Assembly (NCBI GenBank): GCA_033558025.1
Contig: JAUCEF010000018.1
Location: 4,774,001 to 4,838,000, forward strand
Direction: 5' to 3'
DNA length: 64,000 bases
Origin: Phytophthora sp. 'mugwort'
Lineage: Eukaryota > Oomycota > Peronosporomycetes > Peronosporales > Peronosporaceae
Part shown: piece after piece, positions 1-9,900 of the stretch
Layout of the letters: each line of letters starts with the position of its first letter
How positions within the stretch are numbered: position 1 is the first letter of the stretch
Notes under the pieces: model-generated
Told to the model about the DNA's origin: nothing
The model's input: the letters and a program-made list of their open reading frames with translations, nothing else
Database searches by the model: none
Program-made: the position numbers and the translations under genes

Positions 1-1011
1 GTAAATATCGTTTCCTGATAGCAATGCAGCGGTAGCTGGGATGCATGCCGTTTGAATACCCGCATTGAAGACATCAGACGATGGATCGGCGCTTAAGAGA
101 TCGCACTGCTCGCTGTAGAAGGTACTCGCAAACGCAGAAATCACAAACATGTTGATGAGGAAACTCACGAACAGCGCCAGGATCGCCTCGAGTCCGAAGT
201 AGAAGTTGGCTTCTTTAACGGGTCCAGCACCCGCTCCACGACGAGAACGAACACTTCGTGACTGAACAAGCGCAGAGTGCAGGTAAACGTTATGCGGCAT
301 GATGATGGAGCCGAGCATACCGACAGCTTGCATCACGTTCTGGTTATCAATGCGTGGGATAGCAATGCCCTTGGTGATTTCGATACCACTGGGTTTGCTG
401 ACCGTGAAGTCGACGAAAAAGCAGGCGCACATGATGCCGATGAGTCCCATGAAGAAGGTCTCAAGCAGGCGGTTGCTCTTGTTGTCGCCGCGCCGGTCGA
501 TAGCCAGAAAGGTGAAGGTGTCGAGCGCAGTGATTAAGCAGCCAATCCACAGCGGTAATCCAAACAGAATCTGCAGCGCGATGGCGGTGCCCAGCACCTC
601 TTGGATGTCGCATCCGATGATCACCAGCTCCATCATGATCCACACAGCATACGCGACGGGGCGTGGGTACTCGGCTCGGCATATTTCGGCCAGGTGTTGC
701 CCCGTGCAGGAGCCCAGCCTCGCAGCCAGTACTTGGTACAGGCCACCAAGCACCGTGCTCCAGAATGTGACGTACAGAAGCTCGTAGCGTGAGTAGGCGC
801 CGCTCTGGAGGTCTGCCTCGAGGTTGCCTGGGTCCAGATAAGCCATGCTCATAAGCCACCCAGGGCCCACGAAGGACCAAAACTTGCCCCATGAGAACGG
901 GGGTCGCTCCGGCAATAAATTCGCGTCACCATGGAGCTCTAAGAGTTGCGAATACGACGCACTCAGCGTTGCGCTGCTCGGGCGCTGAATCTCTTCTGCT
1001 ATCGCTGGCAT
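1..1011 (-). CDS. NRAMP-family divalent metal transporter, 3' part beyond the window
   Basis: Membrane proton-coupled importer of Mn2+/Fe2+-type ions, by family knowledge. The frame is open from an ATG at 1011 down to base 1, giving 337 residues with no stop, so the C-terminus lies outside the window. An in-frame stop lies just upstream of this ATG (around 1088) with no other ATG between, which fixes the start. The hallmark metal-binding motif DPGN is at about residues 60-63 and MPHN at about 238-241, the two unwound-helix sites that coordinate the metal in the family. Several hydrophobic segments surround them. The short hydrophilic N-terminus of about 40 residues is cytosolic in relatives. 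No intron is seen. The gene is divergent from the ERCC1 gene, with about 150 bp between the starts. The substrate cannot be assigned from sequence alone. Confidence 0.93.
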   Translation of the reverse strand, partial: MPAIAEEIQRPSSATLSASYSQLLELHGDANLLPERPPFSWGKFWSFVGPGWLMSMAYLDPGNLEADLQSGAYSRYELLYVTFWSTVLGGLYQVLAARLGSCTGQHLAEICRAEYPRPVAYAVWIMMELVIIGCDIQEVLGTAIALQILFGLPLWIGCLITALDTFTFLAIDRRGDNKSNRLLETFFMGLIGIMCACFFVDFTVSKPSGIEITKGIAIPRIDNQNVMQAVGMLGSIIMPHNVYLHSALVQSRSVRSRRGAGAGPVKEANFYFGLEAILALFVSFLINMFVISAFASTFYSEQCDLLSADPSSDVFNAGIQTACIPATAALLSGNDIY

Positions 1012-1159
1012 CTTGCCGATCGCACGCGTCAAGCACTGAAGATTGACGATTAGTTCAATGAGACAGGGACCCCGCTCATGAATATTTCATTTCGGCCAAT
1101 CATCTCGATACTGTTTTCTACCAATTGTGATTAATTATTTGCTGACAGGGCGGAGAGAG

Positions 1160-2104
1160 ATGGAAGACGAAGCTGCAGGTTCCGCCGGACGAGGTGATGG
1201 CGACGACAGTGGTGGCGTAGTCGACACGGGAGCTTCGTCTTTGCCATCTCTATATCCTCCAGTATCTGATACCAACGTTCCGAGTTTATTAGATTCGCGG
1301 ACGCTACCTCCGGTGGTCGGCAGCGGCGGCGACGTGGACGACACGGCGCCCCGCTACCTGCCGCGAGAGGACGGATCCGCGCCATCCTCGCTCACTTTCA
1401 GTGAGGCCTTTGCCAATCTAAGGAAAACATCTTCATACGTGGCTCCTGAGAAGCCACAAGAAGATAAACCTCCAGTTAGAGACGGAGCGGCCACAGTCTA
1501 CGTGAACCGGCGGCAGAAGGGCAACCCAATGCTCAAGTCCGTGCGCAACGTGGGGCTCGAGTTCCGAGATGGGCTCATCCCGGACTACACCATGGGCGAT
1601 TCTTCATGTTGTGTGCTGTTCCTCAGTGTGAGGTACCATCTACTACACAATACCTATCTAGAAGAGCGCGTGCAGAGCGTGAAGAAAGAGGACCCCACGC
1701 GGTACAAGACCAAGCTCGTCTTGTGCTTCGTTGACGTGGACGACAATGAGGTGGCGCTGCGGGATATCAACCGCGTGACATTATTGAGCAACTTTACGCT
1801 GGTTCTGGCCTGGAGTTGGCTTGAGGCTGCGCGGTACCTCGAGACCTTTAAGGCCTATGAGAACAAGTCGGCGACGATCATCAAGGAGAAGGTGGAGGCC
1901 GAGTTCCTACCCAAAGCCAATGACGTGCTCACGTCTATTCGGTCGGTAAACAAGACGGATGTAGTTACGCTGTTGTCTACGTTTGGAACAGTCAAGGGGC
2001 TCATGAATGCATCCATGGAGGAGCTGTCGCTTTGCCCCGGCGTGGGTGCCAAGAAGGTGCGACAGCTGCTCGAGACGTTTCAAGAGCCATTCACGAAGCA
2101 GTGA
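1160..2104 (+). CDS. ERCC1: DNA excision repair protein ERCC1
   Basis: Non-catalytic partner of the XPF nuclease in nucleotide excision repair and interstrand crosslink repair in the nucleus. The ATG at 1160 opens 314 residues; an upstream GTG in the same frame (1127) is not a plausible eukaryotic start. Residues 1 to about 110 are acidic, low-complexity and disordered. The central nuclease-like, XPA-binding domain begins near residue 113 with the family-typical run of Asn-Pro-Met-Leu and continues to about 230. A C-terminal helix-hairpin-helix pair (about 260-305) carries the hairpin CPGVGAKKV, the XPF-dimer and DNA-binding part. As expected for ERCC1 the central domain lacks the XPF catalytic motif. 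Length is similar to human ERCC1. There are no introns. It converges on the Ctr-HMA gene, with 368 bp between stops. Confidence 0.93.
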   Translation: MEDEAAGSAGRGDGDDSGGVVDTGASSLPSLYPPVSDTNVPSLLDSRTLPPVVGSGGDVDDTAPRYLPREDGSAPSSLTFSEAFANLRKTSSYVAPEKPQEDKPPVRDGAATVYVNRRQKGNPMLKSVRNVGLEFRDGLIPDYTMGDSSCCVLFLSVRYHLLHNTYLEERVQSVKKEDPTRYKTKLVLCFVDVDDNEVALRDINRVTLLSNFTLVLAWSWLEAARYLETFKAYENKSATIIKEKVEAEFLPKANDVLTSIRSVNKTDVVTLLSTFGTVKGLMNASMEELSLCPGVGAKKVRQLLETFQEPFTKQ

Positions 2105-2472
2105 ATGCAACTTGCACTGCAAGAGAAGAAGATTCGAGGACAAACTTGTCACATTGAGGTACTGTCAATAATCACTGCAACCTCGGAAGTTGCAGGAGCA
2201 GGTCCCGGTATTGTCGAAACAGTGTACATTTATCCGTTCAAGAAAGAGGTTTCCGAAGCCGATAGCCAGCTACACTTGACGTAAACTTAATTTTTGCTAA
2301 GCCAGCCAGTTCGCCCTTATCTTCCCAGCCTCTATGCTGGTTGTCGAACGCCCGACTCAAACGTCCTTGCGGCATTCACTACAGCCAATTCAGCATCGAG
2401 ATGACAATAAATCATAAAAGTGAGAAATTTACGCTGGTTTCTTAAGAACAGCGTGCTTATGCATAGAATTTC

Positions 2473-3888
2473 TTACGCGTGAGGAATGGCGTTGTTGTTA
2501 CGTCCAGCTTGGTTGTTCACCTCGGCAGTAAAGCCAACTGCCTCGATGGCCGCCACCAGGTCGCTGTACTGCGCCGAGCCGGAGACGTACGCGGTACGCT
2601 CGTCAAACTCCACAACTGCGTCAGTCACGCCGGGTATGTTCTTCAAAGCATTCTCCACTGTCGTGCCGCAGTTCTTCATACACGACATACCCTTAACTTG
2701 GATCCGGACGGTAGATGGATCCGTGAAACGCCACGAGCCTCGCTCCTCCGTTATGTCCTTGTCCAAGTTCTTAAAGAGCAGGAAGCCGGCACCAAAGCCG
2801 GCGATAAGGGCTACGAAAAGACCCGTCTCATACGTCATGACTACGAGCATGGCAAAGTACGCGATGGTCATCTGGATCATGTACAGAACGGCGAGCGTCG
2901 CCTTGCACTGCATCTTGTGGAACTTGTCGTGGGGGCGAAGTTTGCGTGCTGCCAGCAGCTGCTGACGCACCATCTCACGTCCCTTCACCAATGACTCGTT
3001 CAGCAGCGCGATGAGGAAGCACCCGATAAACCCGAACGCGTACTTGACGCCGCTGTTGAGCACCCACGGTTGGAAGAGCAGCATCACGCACGATCCGTGA
3101 ATCGACATCTGGAATCCGTTGGCCATGACTGATCCCTGGCCCGAACAGAAAGCCGAGCTGATCGACGACATGTCCGACTCGGTGGCCGTGCTGCTGGACG
3201 AGGCTGCGGACGCAGCGGTCGTGCCACTGATGCTGGTGAAGGAATAGTCCGCTATGAACCTCTGCGCTTCGGGGCTCAGCATCGTGACCTTGGTCGCATC
3301 TGAACACGTGGCTCCAGAGCAAATGACGCTGTCTACCAGGTAGCGGGGCTTAATATTAACGCTTGCGAGGTACGAGTTCTTGTTGTCCTGCGACGCGAAG
3401 TAGATCTTCTGGCCGTTGATCAGACAAACGTAGACGTAGTTGTCAGTGGTGACCGAGTCCCCGGACACAGGGTCACTGATGCCGTCCGAGCACTCGTCGC
3501 ATGCGTTCGTGCACTTCGCGTAGGCGTTGGCGTCCGTCTGGTTGACGATGAACTCGGCCAGGTTGGCGGCCAGGTAGGCCGTGTCCGTCACGTCGAATTC
3601 GTAAGCGTCGAAGGAGCGCGCCGCCATGCCGCACGAGTAGATCTTCTGACCGTGTGTCATACCCACGTAGTTTTCGTTGTCGTAGCCGCTTTCCAGCGTG
3701 GACATGCCGCATACGGGGCACGTGTAGTCCGTGGAACTCACGCCCGAAGATGCCAAATCGCGGTGCACCCGCATCGCGTGCATGCCGTGCAGTTGGTGCA
3801 GTGCGTGGTGGTGATTGTGGTGGATGTGCGCAGACGCCGACGCGGTCAGCAACGCGCCAGTGGCGGCCCATAGCAGATAAAGAGGCAT
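2473..3888 (-). CDS. Ctr-type copper transporter with YHS-like ectodomain and C-terminal HMA domain
   Basis: Predicted plasma-membrane copper importer with a built-in metallochaperone-like tail. The ATG at 3888 gives 471 residues starting with a signal-like hydrophobic stretch (1 to about 21), then a His-rich stretch (about 22-38). Two Cys/Met half-domains follow. The first begins CPVCGM (57-62) and ends GQKIYSCGM; the second begins near CDEC (130-133), contains DPVSGD and ends GQKIYFAS, resembling YHS/TRASH metal-binding modules. A Ser/Thr linker (about 222-250) leads to a Ctr domain: TM1 about 280-298, TM2 with the Ctr MxxxM motif (MLVVM), and TM3 with GxxxG (GFGAG). An HMA domain (about 393-460) ends the protein; its metal loop reads GMSCMKNC, that is CxxxC instead of the usual CxxC. 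No intron. The gene is divergent from the second Ctr gene, so the two may be co-regulated. Confidence 0.9.
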   Translation of the reverse strand: MPLYLLWAATGALLTASASAHIHHNHHHALHQLHGMHAMRVHRDLASSGVSSTDYTCPVCGMSTLESGYDNENYVGMTHGQKIYSCGMAARSFDAYEFDVTDTAYLAANLAEFIVNQTDANAYAKCTNACDECSDGISDPVSGDSVTTDNYVYVCLINGQKIYFASQDNKNSYLASVNIKPRYLVDSVICSGATCSDATKVTMLSPEAQRFIADYSFTSISGTTAASAASSSSTATESDMSSISSAFCSGQGSVMANGFQMSIHGSCVMLLFQPWVLNSGVKYAFGFIGCFLIALLNESLVKGREMVRQQLLAARKLRPHDKFHKMQCKATLAVLYMIQMTIAYFAMLVVMTYETGLFVALIAGFGAGFLLFKNLDKDITEERGSWRFTDPSTVRIQVKGMSCMKNCGTTVENALKNIPGVTDAVVEFDERTAYVSGSAQYSDLVAAIEAVGFTAEVNNQAGRNNNAIPHA

Positions 3889-4445
3889 GTCAACCGGAAG
3901 GCGGCGAATGAAGACTGAGCCCAAGTTTCATCTGTCCATCTGTACCGTAATTTTGTCCATTGCAAAGACGGGCGGGCGTGTTGCCTTACACTTCCAGACC
4001 GAAAAGTCGAATAACCTCCACAGAATGACTATATGGGAAGTTGGAAATGGGAGCCAAGTTAGAAATAGGAACCTTCTTCTTCCTGCTTCATGCAGATATT
4101 CATTACCAGGCTGACTTCGGTGGAGGTGCTCCATTCACGTAAACATGTACTAGACTTCACTGAACTACGACCCCTTCCTTTCAGCCATTCAACAATGTTT
4201 TTCAATAATATTTTATGCGAGAGGGCGCAGCTGAGGTGTACGGACCGGGTTTCCTGCAGTCTCGCTTTTCATTTAAATTGCATCAACCGCCCGCAACCAG
4301 TAACTTCTACTGCAACTTTCAGCTTCCATCGGCGCCGTGGCACTTCATCCTTTGCCATATTTGGATCCTGCGGGTAGGTCTCCGGCTTTGTGCGCTCCTG
4401 ACGCAAAATTCGCCTTCTGTTATCAACTTTACACTTTCTCTCGGA
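3889..4445. promoter_or_regulatory. Shared intergenic region between two divergent Ctr genes
   Basis: 557 bp separate the start codons of the two divergent copper-transporter genes, so both promoters must lie here. I see no convincing coding potential. A pyrimidine-rich stretch with CACTTTCTC (about 4432-4440), just before the right-hand ATG, resembles the oomycete initiator, although the match is loose. No copper-response element can be assigned by eye. Confidence 0.45.
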
Positions 4446-5515
4446 ATGGCGAGAGCCCGGTCGTTGCTGTCGCTCCTGACGGCGCTGCTGCTGCTCCTCG
4501 TGCTGTGCACGGATGCCGGCCAGAACCTGCGCAAGACTACGTGCCCGCTGTGCAATATGGACGTAAAGGCCGACATCAACGCCACCATCATGGGCGATCA
4601 GTACGTCTACGCGTGCGAGATGGCGGGCCACATTGACTTGCTGCAGAACGACCCGGTGCGTCCATAATCACCCTTCTGAGTACTAAGCCTCCTTCTAACG
4701 TTGTTGTTGCTGCATTGTTGCAGGCCGCGAATCTGGGCTCACCCGAGGAGGTCGACATCACCACGGATGAGATCTATAAGGACGCGACCGATATTAAATG
4801 CCCCGTGTGTGGCAAGGGCTACGACGAGCTCACATACGCCGTGCCGTGGATCTCGAAGGGCGCGCAGAAGATCTACACATGTTCGGAGGAACACGCACAG
4901 CTTGTGTTTAACAACCCGACCAAGTACGTGTCGGCGCAGAGCTCATCCGACGAATTTTGCTATGGCGGGGGCTCCGTCATGTTCAACGGCTTCCAACTGG
5001 CCATCGGCGGCGACACGTCGTGTCTGATGCTGCTCTTCCGGCCCTGGGTGATATCGTCCTCGGTCAAGTACGCGTTCGCCTTCCTGGGTGTCGTGCTGCT
5101 GGCCATGTCGCTCGAGGGCTTCAGTGAGGCGCGCGACTTCGTGCAAACACGACTCTACCGGGACCATGGCGTTGTGTTCAGCCAGGCAGACTACATGTCG
5201 CTGGCCACCCCGCAGGTCAGCAGTGCGAGCAACAGCCACTCCATAAGCCACGAGACGTTTGCCCAGAAGCCCGGCCGCGTTCCGGACGCCAAGTTCAGTA
5301 TCGTGCGCCGCCTACCGCTCTGGTGCAAGTTCGTACTGGCCGCCATGTACATGGTGCACTTGTGTCTGGGCTACTGGGTCATGTTGGTCATCATGGCGTA
5401 CGAGACGCTCATGTTTCTGGCTGTGATCATTGGAGTCGGCCTGGGCTTCGCCATCTTCAAGGACACCGATGCCGACGAGCTCAGCGGCAGCGTCGACCCG
5501 TGCTGCTCTACCTAA
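4446..5515 (+). CDS. Ctr-type copper transporter with YHS-like ectodomain, one intron
   Basis: Second predicted copper importer, 333 residues. Exons are 4446..4655 and 4724..5515. The 68-bp intron has GTGCGT at the donor, TTCTAAC as a likely branch site and TTGCAG at the acceptor, and joins the frame in phase 0. Residues 1 to about 24 form a signal peptide. The ectodomain carries CPLCNM (33-38) with Cys57, then a clearer YHS-like unit from CPVCGK (96-101) through YTCSEEH (121-127) to NNPTKYV. The Ctr part has TM1 at about 182-200, TM2 with MLVIM (290-294, the family MxxxM) and TM3 with GVGLG (307-311, GxxxG). The tail ends DPCCST, a short Cys-bearing cytosolic end in place of the HMA domain of its neighbour. 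It is related to the gene at 2473..3888 along the whole Ctr part, suggesting an old inverted duplication followed by gain or loss of the HMA domain. Confidence 0.9.
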
Positions 5516-5616
5516 ACAAATAATCACATCGAATTCCCTTCAACATCTATGCAAAGACTGCAGCATTTGGTGTTAATCATCTAGTTTTAGCTATGAATCT
5601 GATAATATTAGCTGCA

Positions 5617-5624
5617 TTCATTCC
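5617..5624 (+). promoter_or_regulatory. Possible oomycete initiator (Inr) of the LysM gene
   Basis: TTCATTCC lies 22 bp upstream of the LysM-gene ATG and matches the pyrimidine-rich TCATT core of the oomycete initiator. Short matches like this occur by chance, so this is only suggestive. Confidence 0.3.
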
Positions 5625-5645
5625 ATCACATCTGAGGCGCCAAAA

Positions 5646-6710
5646 ATGGGCCGTATCACATTCGAACTTTTCGCCAGTCAAAGCTCAAGGATCGCCATGT
5701 ACGGCACGGTGAGCTCAAGCTCTAGCACCAGCAGCTCGCGCGACGACCTGGCGCCGCCACCGCCCACGCCGTCTCCCTTCCGTTACAACGTGCGCGAGGG
5801 TGACACGCTGGCCGGTATCGCGCACAAGACGCAGACGACGGAGGCGGCGCTGCTGGCGCTCAACCCGCTGCTGGGGCGTAAGAAGCGACATGTCAAGCTC
5901 TACCCAGGCCAGCAGCTCATCGTGGAGGAGGCACGCGCCGTGTCACTACCACCGCCGCCCGAGTGCATCGACAATGGCTGGGGTCAGATGCACCTCGTGC
6001 GCGCCGGCGAGACGCTGCGCGGCATCGCGGCGCTCTACAACACGACGGAGGAGATCCTGCGTCAGGACAACCGTCGATATTTCCCCACGGGCGAGCGTAG
6101 CCTGCTCTGTCCCGGTCAGTTGCTGCACGTGCGTCTCATGAATACAGGCGAGATGGAAAAGGACGACCCCGCGGTCAATGGCGACACGGACGCTAAGGCC
6201 TTGGCACTCAACGCTTTGGGCGAGCAGGAGGCCACGTACACGGGCACGTCGGCCACCTTCGCACGATACAAGACGCACCTTGTCACCCCAACTGACACAT
6301 TTGAGACCATATGCAAGGCCTACAGCATCCCGTACTCGCACTTCTTGCAGATCAACCGCGGCCGCTACCCCATGGGTCAACGTGCAGAGCTCGTGCCCGG
6401 CGAGCGCGTCATTGTACCGGACCTCCTGGCGGCGCAACAAGCGGCCAGTCGACGCAACATTGCGGAGGTGAAACTGACCAAGCAGATTCATATCGTGGAG
6501 CCCGGTGACACTCCCGAGGATCTGGCCAAACGTTACGGTATGACGTATGACGAAATGCGCGAGTACAACCGCGCGTACTTCCCGAAAGGATTCCGCGGCG
6601 AGATCCGCCCTGGTTACAAGTTGGTAGTCAAGCGGCCGGTTGAAACGGAATACACCGAGCAGCCAAGTCATAGCGACTACCGGGATCTCGACGCTACTAG
6701 CAGTGCGTGA
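5646..6710 (+). CDS. Protein with four LysM domains, no signal peptide
   Basis: 354 residues from the first ATG (5646); a second ATG at 5697 would give a protein 17 residues shorter. After a Ser/Pro-rich N-terminus there are four LysM modules at about 47-93, 116-162, 211-257 and 282-328. Each has the (G)D/E-T start and a closing PGxxLxV-type strand, for example EGDTLAGIA and YPGQQLIV. LysM domains bind N-acetylglucosamine-type glycans when secreted, but here no N-terminal hydrophobic signal is visible and the N-terminus is polar, so an intracellular role or unconventional export is possible. The last module is followed by an acidic, Thr/Ser-rich tail. There are no introns. It runs tail to tail with the 1241-residue gene, 210 bp apart. 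The ligand is unknown. Confidence 0.85.
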   Translation: MGRITFELFASQSSRIAMYGTVSSSSSTSSSRDDLAPPPPTPSPFRYNVREGDTLAGIAHKTQTTEAALLALNPLLGRKKRHVKLYPGQQLIVEEARAVSLPPPPECIDNGWGQMHLVRAGETLRGIAALYNTTEEILRQDNRRYFPTGERSLLCPGQLLHVRLMNTGEMEKDDPAVNGDTDAKALALNALGEQEATYTGTSATFARYKTHLVTPTDTFETICKAYSIPYSHFLQINRGRYPMGQRAELVPGERVIVPDLLAAQQAASRRNIAEVKLTKQIHIVEPGDTPEDLAKRYGMTYDEMREYNRAYFPKGFRGEIRPGYKLVVKRPVETEYTEQPSHSDYRDLDATSSA

Positions 6711-6920
6711 TCGACCAGCACAAGCCTGCATCCACTAGGCGCGTGTGGTCCAAGTGAGGTCTCGATAGTTTTGTATATGTAGAAACGGAAGACAAGATAA
6801 AACTGTATCAAGGCGTGCTTGCTTTTCCTCATTAGTTTTCAGGTGTGAGGACGGAGCTCTGTGGACTTCCTGTCTTGTCTTCTTTTTTTCTTTCATGTAT
6901 CTTGCCGCTAGTTCGTCTTC

Positions 6921-9900
6921 CTACGTGCGGATTTGGCGTCGTCGACTTGTGCGTTGAGATGTGTCGGGTGTTTCCTGTTTCAATGCCGGTGGCGTGAAGA
7001 CAGGTGCGTTTACGGTATCACTATCATCGGCCAATGCCTCCGAAGTTGGCGTGGCAGGCTGGTCCACCGTGTACATCGTCGTCTGCACACGTTCAACAAC
7101 AACAGTTTGAGATGTCGTGACCTCTTCCTCGATAACTTCTTCTTGTTCTACAACACGTTCATGGTCCGTCGTGGTTTCCTCAGCCTCCTTGCCGTCAGAA
7201 GATAACATGGTCGTCGCCTTGACGTCAACGTTATATCTTAGCTCGACAACTTCCGAACGTGACTCCTTCGGTGCATCTACGTCTGTGTCATCGTCTTCAT
7301 CCGAGCTATCGTCTGGTAGCAACACCACCTCTTCAGCGTCGGATTCATCCATGTCGGCGAGTCGTTGCCATCGCTTACGTCGGTGTGGCGGGTGATCAAA
7401 CAGACCACGCTTGCGGTACCACACCAATAAATATGCAGCCAATCCTGCCAACCCCAGGAACGCGACTGAGAGCAACCCAATCTGTATCAAAGCGGGCCGG
7501 GATATTGCTGATATTGGGATACCGAGCCGGCCATCACTCTTCAAATCGGCACTTACTTCCGCAGATTCTGTCCCATCTATCGTCGCAGTGCTCTGTTGTT
7601 CAGTCATCGCATCCTCCTGGGAAAATTCGCCTTCAGCTGGTACCCGTTTGCTTCGTAGCCAGATCTCTTCCTTTTCCGCAATTACACGCAGTTCTTCTTC
7701 AACCCGAACACGTTCGCTTTCTTCCTGCATCAAAACCTGTTCGAGTAGCTCCAGCTCTTGGATTTCCTTCGCCACTACCACGTCTTCCGTTTCCAACCTC
7801 TCTCTTCCACTCAAGATGGCTGCATTAGCTTCTTCCTCGAGTCGAACAACATCCTTGTGCTCTTGCCGAGCTTTGTCAACGACACCACCAACATCTTCTT
7901 GTGTCTCTTTTTCAGCTGCAGCTTCATCATGACTAAGCACAACAAATAAATCGGATTTTTCAATGCGTAGAAGTTCTGCAACCACAGCTTCAGCTTCGTA
8001 CACATTTTTCTCCACCTTGAGAACAGTTTCAGCATCCATCTGCTCGTTGTGGACCTTTGTCTTCGTGTCGTCAGCAAGAAAAAGATCTTCATGTACTTGA
8101 ACATGTTCCTCTTCTTGCGTCAACTCGGACTTGAGCCGCTTCTGTTGCTCTATGTCATCTCCTTTCTCGCTTCTGGGGTGGATAGCAGCACGAGTTCTCA
8201 GATCCGGGAGACCTCGTTCCACTTCGACTTGCTCAGTACCGTCAACGATAACCTGATCAACCGTCATCTCAAACTCCAAGTCGGCTCCATCAACTGGAAC
8301 TTTAAAATGCGCTTTAAATCGATCTCCCTGCTGGAGTTCCACTTCCGGTTTCGAAATGTCTGCCTCCGATAGGTTTTGCGCTTCTAAAAGCTTCGTTACT
8401 TCCACTTGAGTGTGCTCCATCTTCAACACAGCACTGTTCAAATCCACCAATACTTCCGTGATCAAAGTTTCTTTCACCTCGCCAGTACTCACTCCCTTGT
8501 CCGTGGACTCCAGGTCAGCAGTCAGGAGGTTTTCCTCTGTCATCTTCGCAGTAATATGTACTTGATCGCTACCATGACCACCCACCGGTACATCCTGCGA
8601 TGGGTTCGGTTTTTCCTCCACTGGAACTGAATGTTCGGCAGTCAGCTGACTCTTCTCAATCAAGTCAGCAACTATTTGTGCTTGTTCTTCGGTCACGCGT
8701 TCACTTTTTGATAATGCTTTCTCAGAGGAACCGCGCTCCACCACCGGTGCTTCTGTGTGCTCACTGGTCATGAGGCCTTCTTTAATAAGCTCAGAAACTA
8801 TCTGAGCGTCTTCCATTTTGTCAACATTGACGTCTGGTACCTCTTCTGGTGTTGTGTCTTGCGCTGTCGGCACCGGAGAGTCTGGGAGCTCTTCCACAAG
8901 GCGTCCTTCTTCAGCAAGTCGAACATCACTGTGAGCTTGATCATCAGTGGCATCTCGTGGTTCATCCTTAAAAAGGTTTTGGCCTTCAATAACTGCCGGT
9001 ATTTCATCGACAGTCTTCTCCTGTACCGCCAAATTTCGGATTAACGCTGCTGCTGCATCAACGTGTACTTGGCTTTCCACTGCGATCTCAGCCAGCATTT
9101 CATCTCCGCCCTCTTGTTCTACTTGTCGCGACGTTCGTTCGTAGTCTTTAAGCGCCTGGTCAAACGATCGAGCATATTGCTCTTCGAGCTGCTTTAAGCG
9201 ATGCTCAATTAATTCCAGCGAAGCCATTTTTACGCTGATAACACTTTCAAGTGCGAAATTTCGGGTTTCTGCTAGGATCGCGGTGGTGTCAGATGCGATT
9301 GTGACCCGTCGTTTCTCGAAGCGCTTCACATCCTGTAATGCCTCAGACTCCTGTACAGTAAGTTCTCTTCCTATCTTCTGAATTGCTGCTTGGTTCGTCT
9401 CTAGTGGAGCAAAAAACTGGTCATTGAGTGGACTCGCATCACTCACATTGGACTTCAATCCCGTCCACTCCAAGACGTGGTCCAGACTCGATGTCGTCCA
9501 TTCCCCACTCCGTTTCAGCGCCTCTCTAAGCGACGAGAGAACTACCAGTAAGAAAGATCGCGCTCGATTAAGCAGCTCCTTTTCCCCACCCAACTCCAGC
9601 TCGATCAACTTAGAAACAGCTTGCACATGTGATTGTATCCAGTCCATCGACCATTTCAAGGCATCAGCTGAAGCTAAAACCGCGAGTCTTAGCTGACTTG
9701 AAATGTCCTCCATAAACTTAAAAGACATGCTCGCAACTGCTGCTGCCTGGGTCAATCCTGGAGATCCTCGTAATTCTTCGTCCACTAATACTTCAGCCGC
9801 ACGCGCTGTATTTGTCAGCCCCCGGTTCAGTAGCAGCGCCAGCCACTTCGTCCACGCCACTTCTCCCAAGTGCTTAGCGTAAGGCCCCACTTCATTCCGA

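Noticed and set aside
3700..3770. HRDL after the His-rich start of the Ctr-HMA protein as an RxLR-type effector motif
   Set aside because: It does not match RxLR and lies in an integral membrane protein. No RxLR, CRN or other effector signature was seen in the window.
5946..6731. 261-codon frame opposite the LysM gene
   Set aside because: A shadow of the GC-rich LysM coding strand with no domain of its own.
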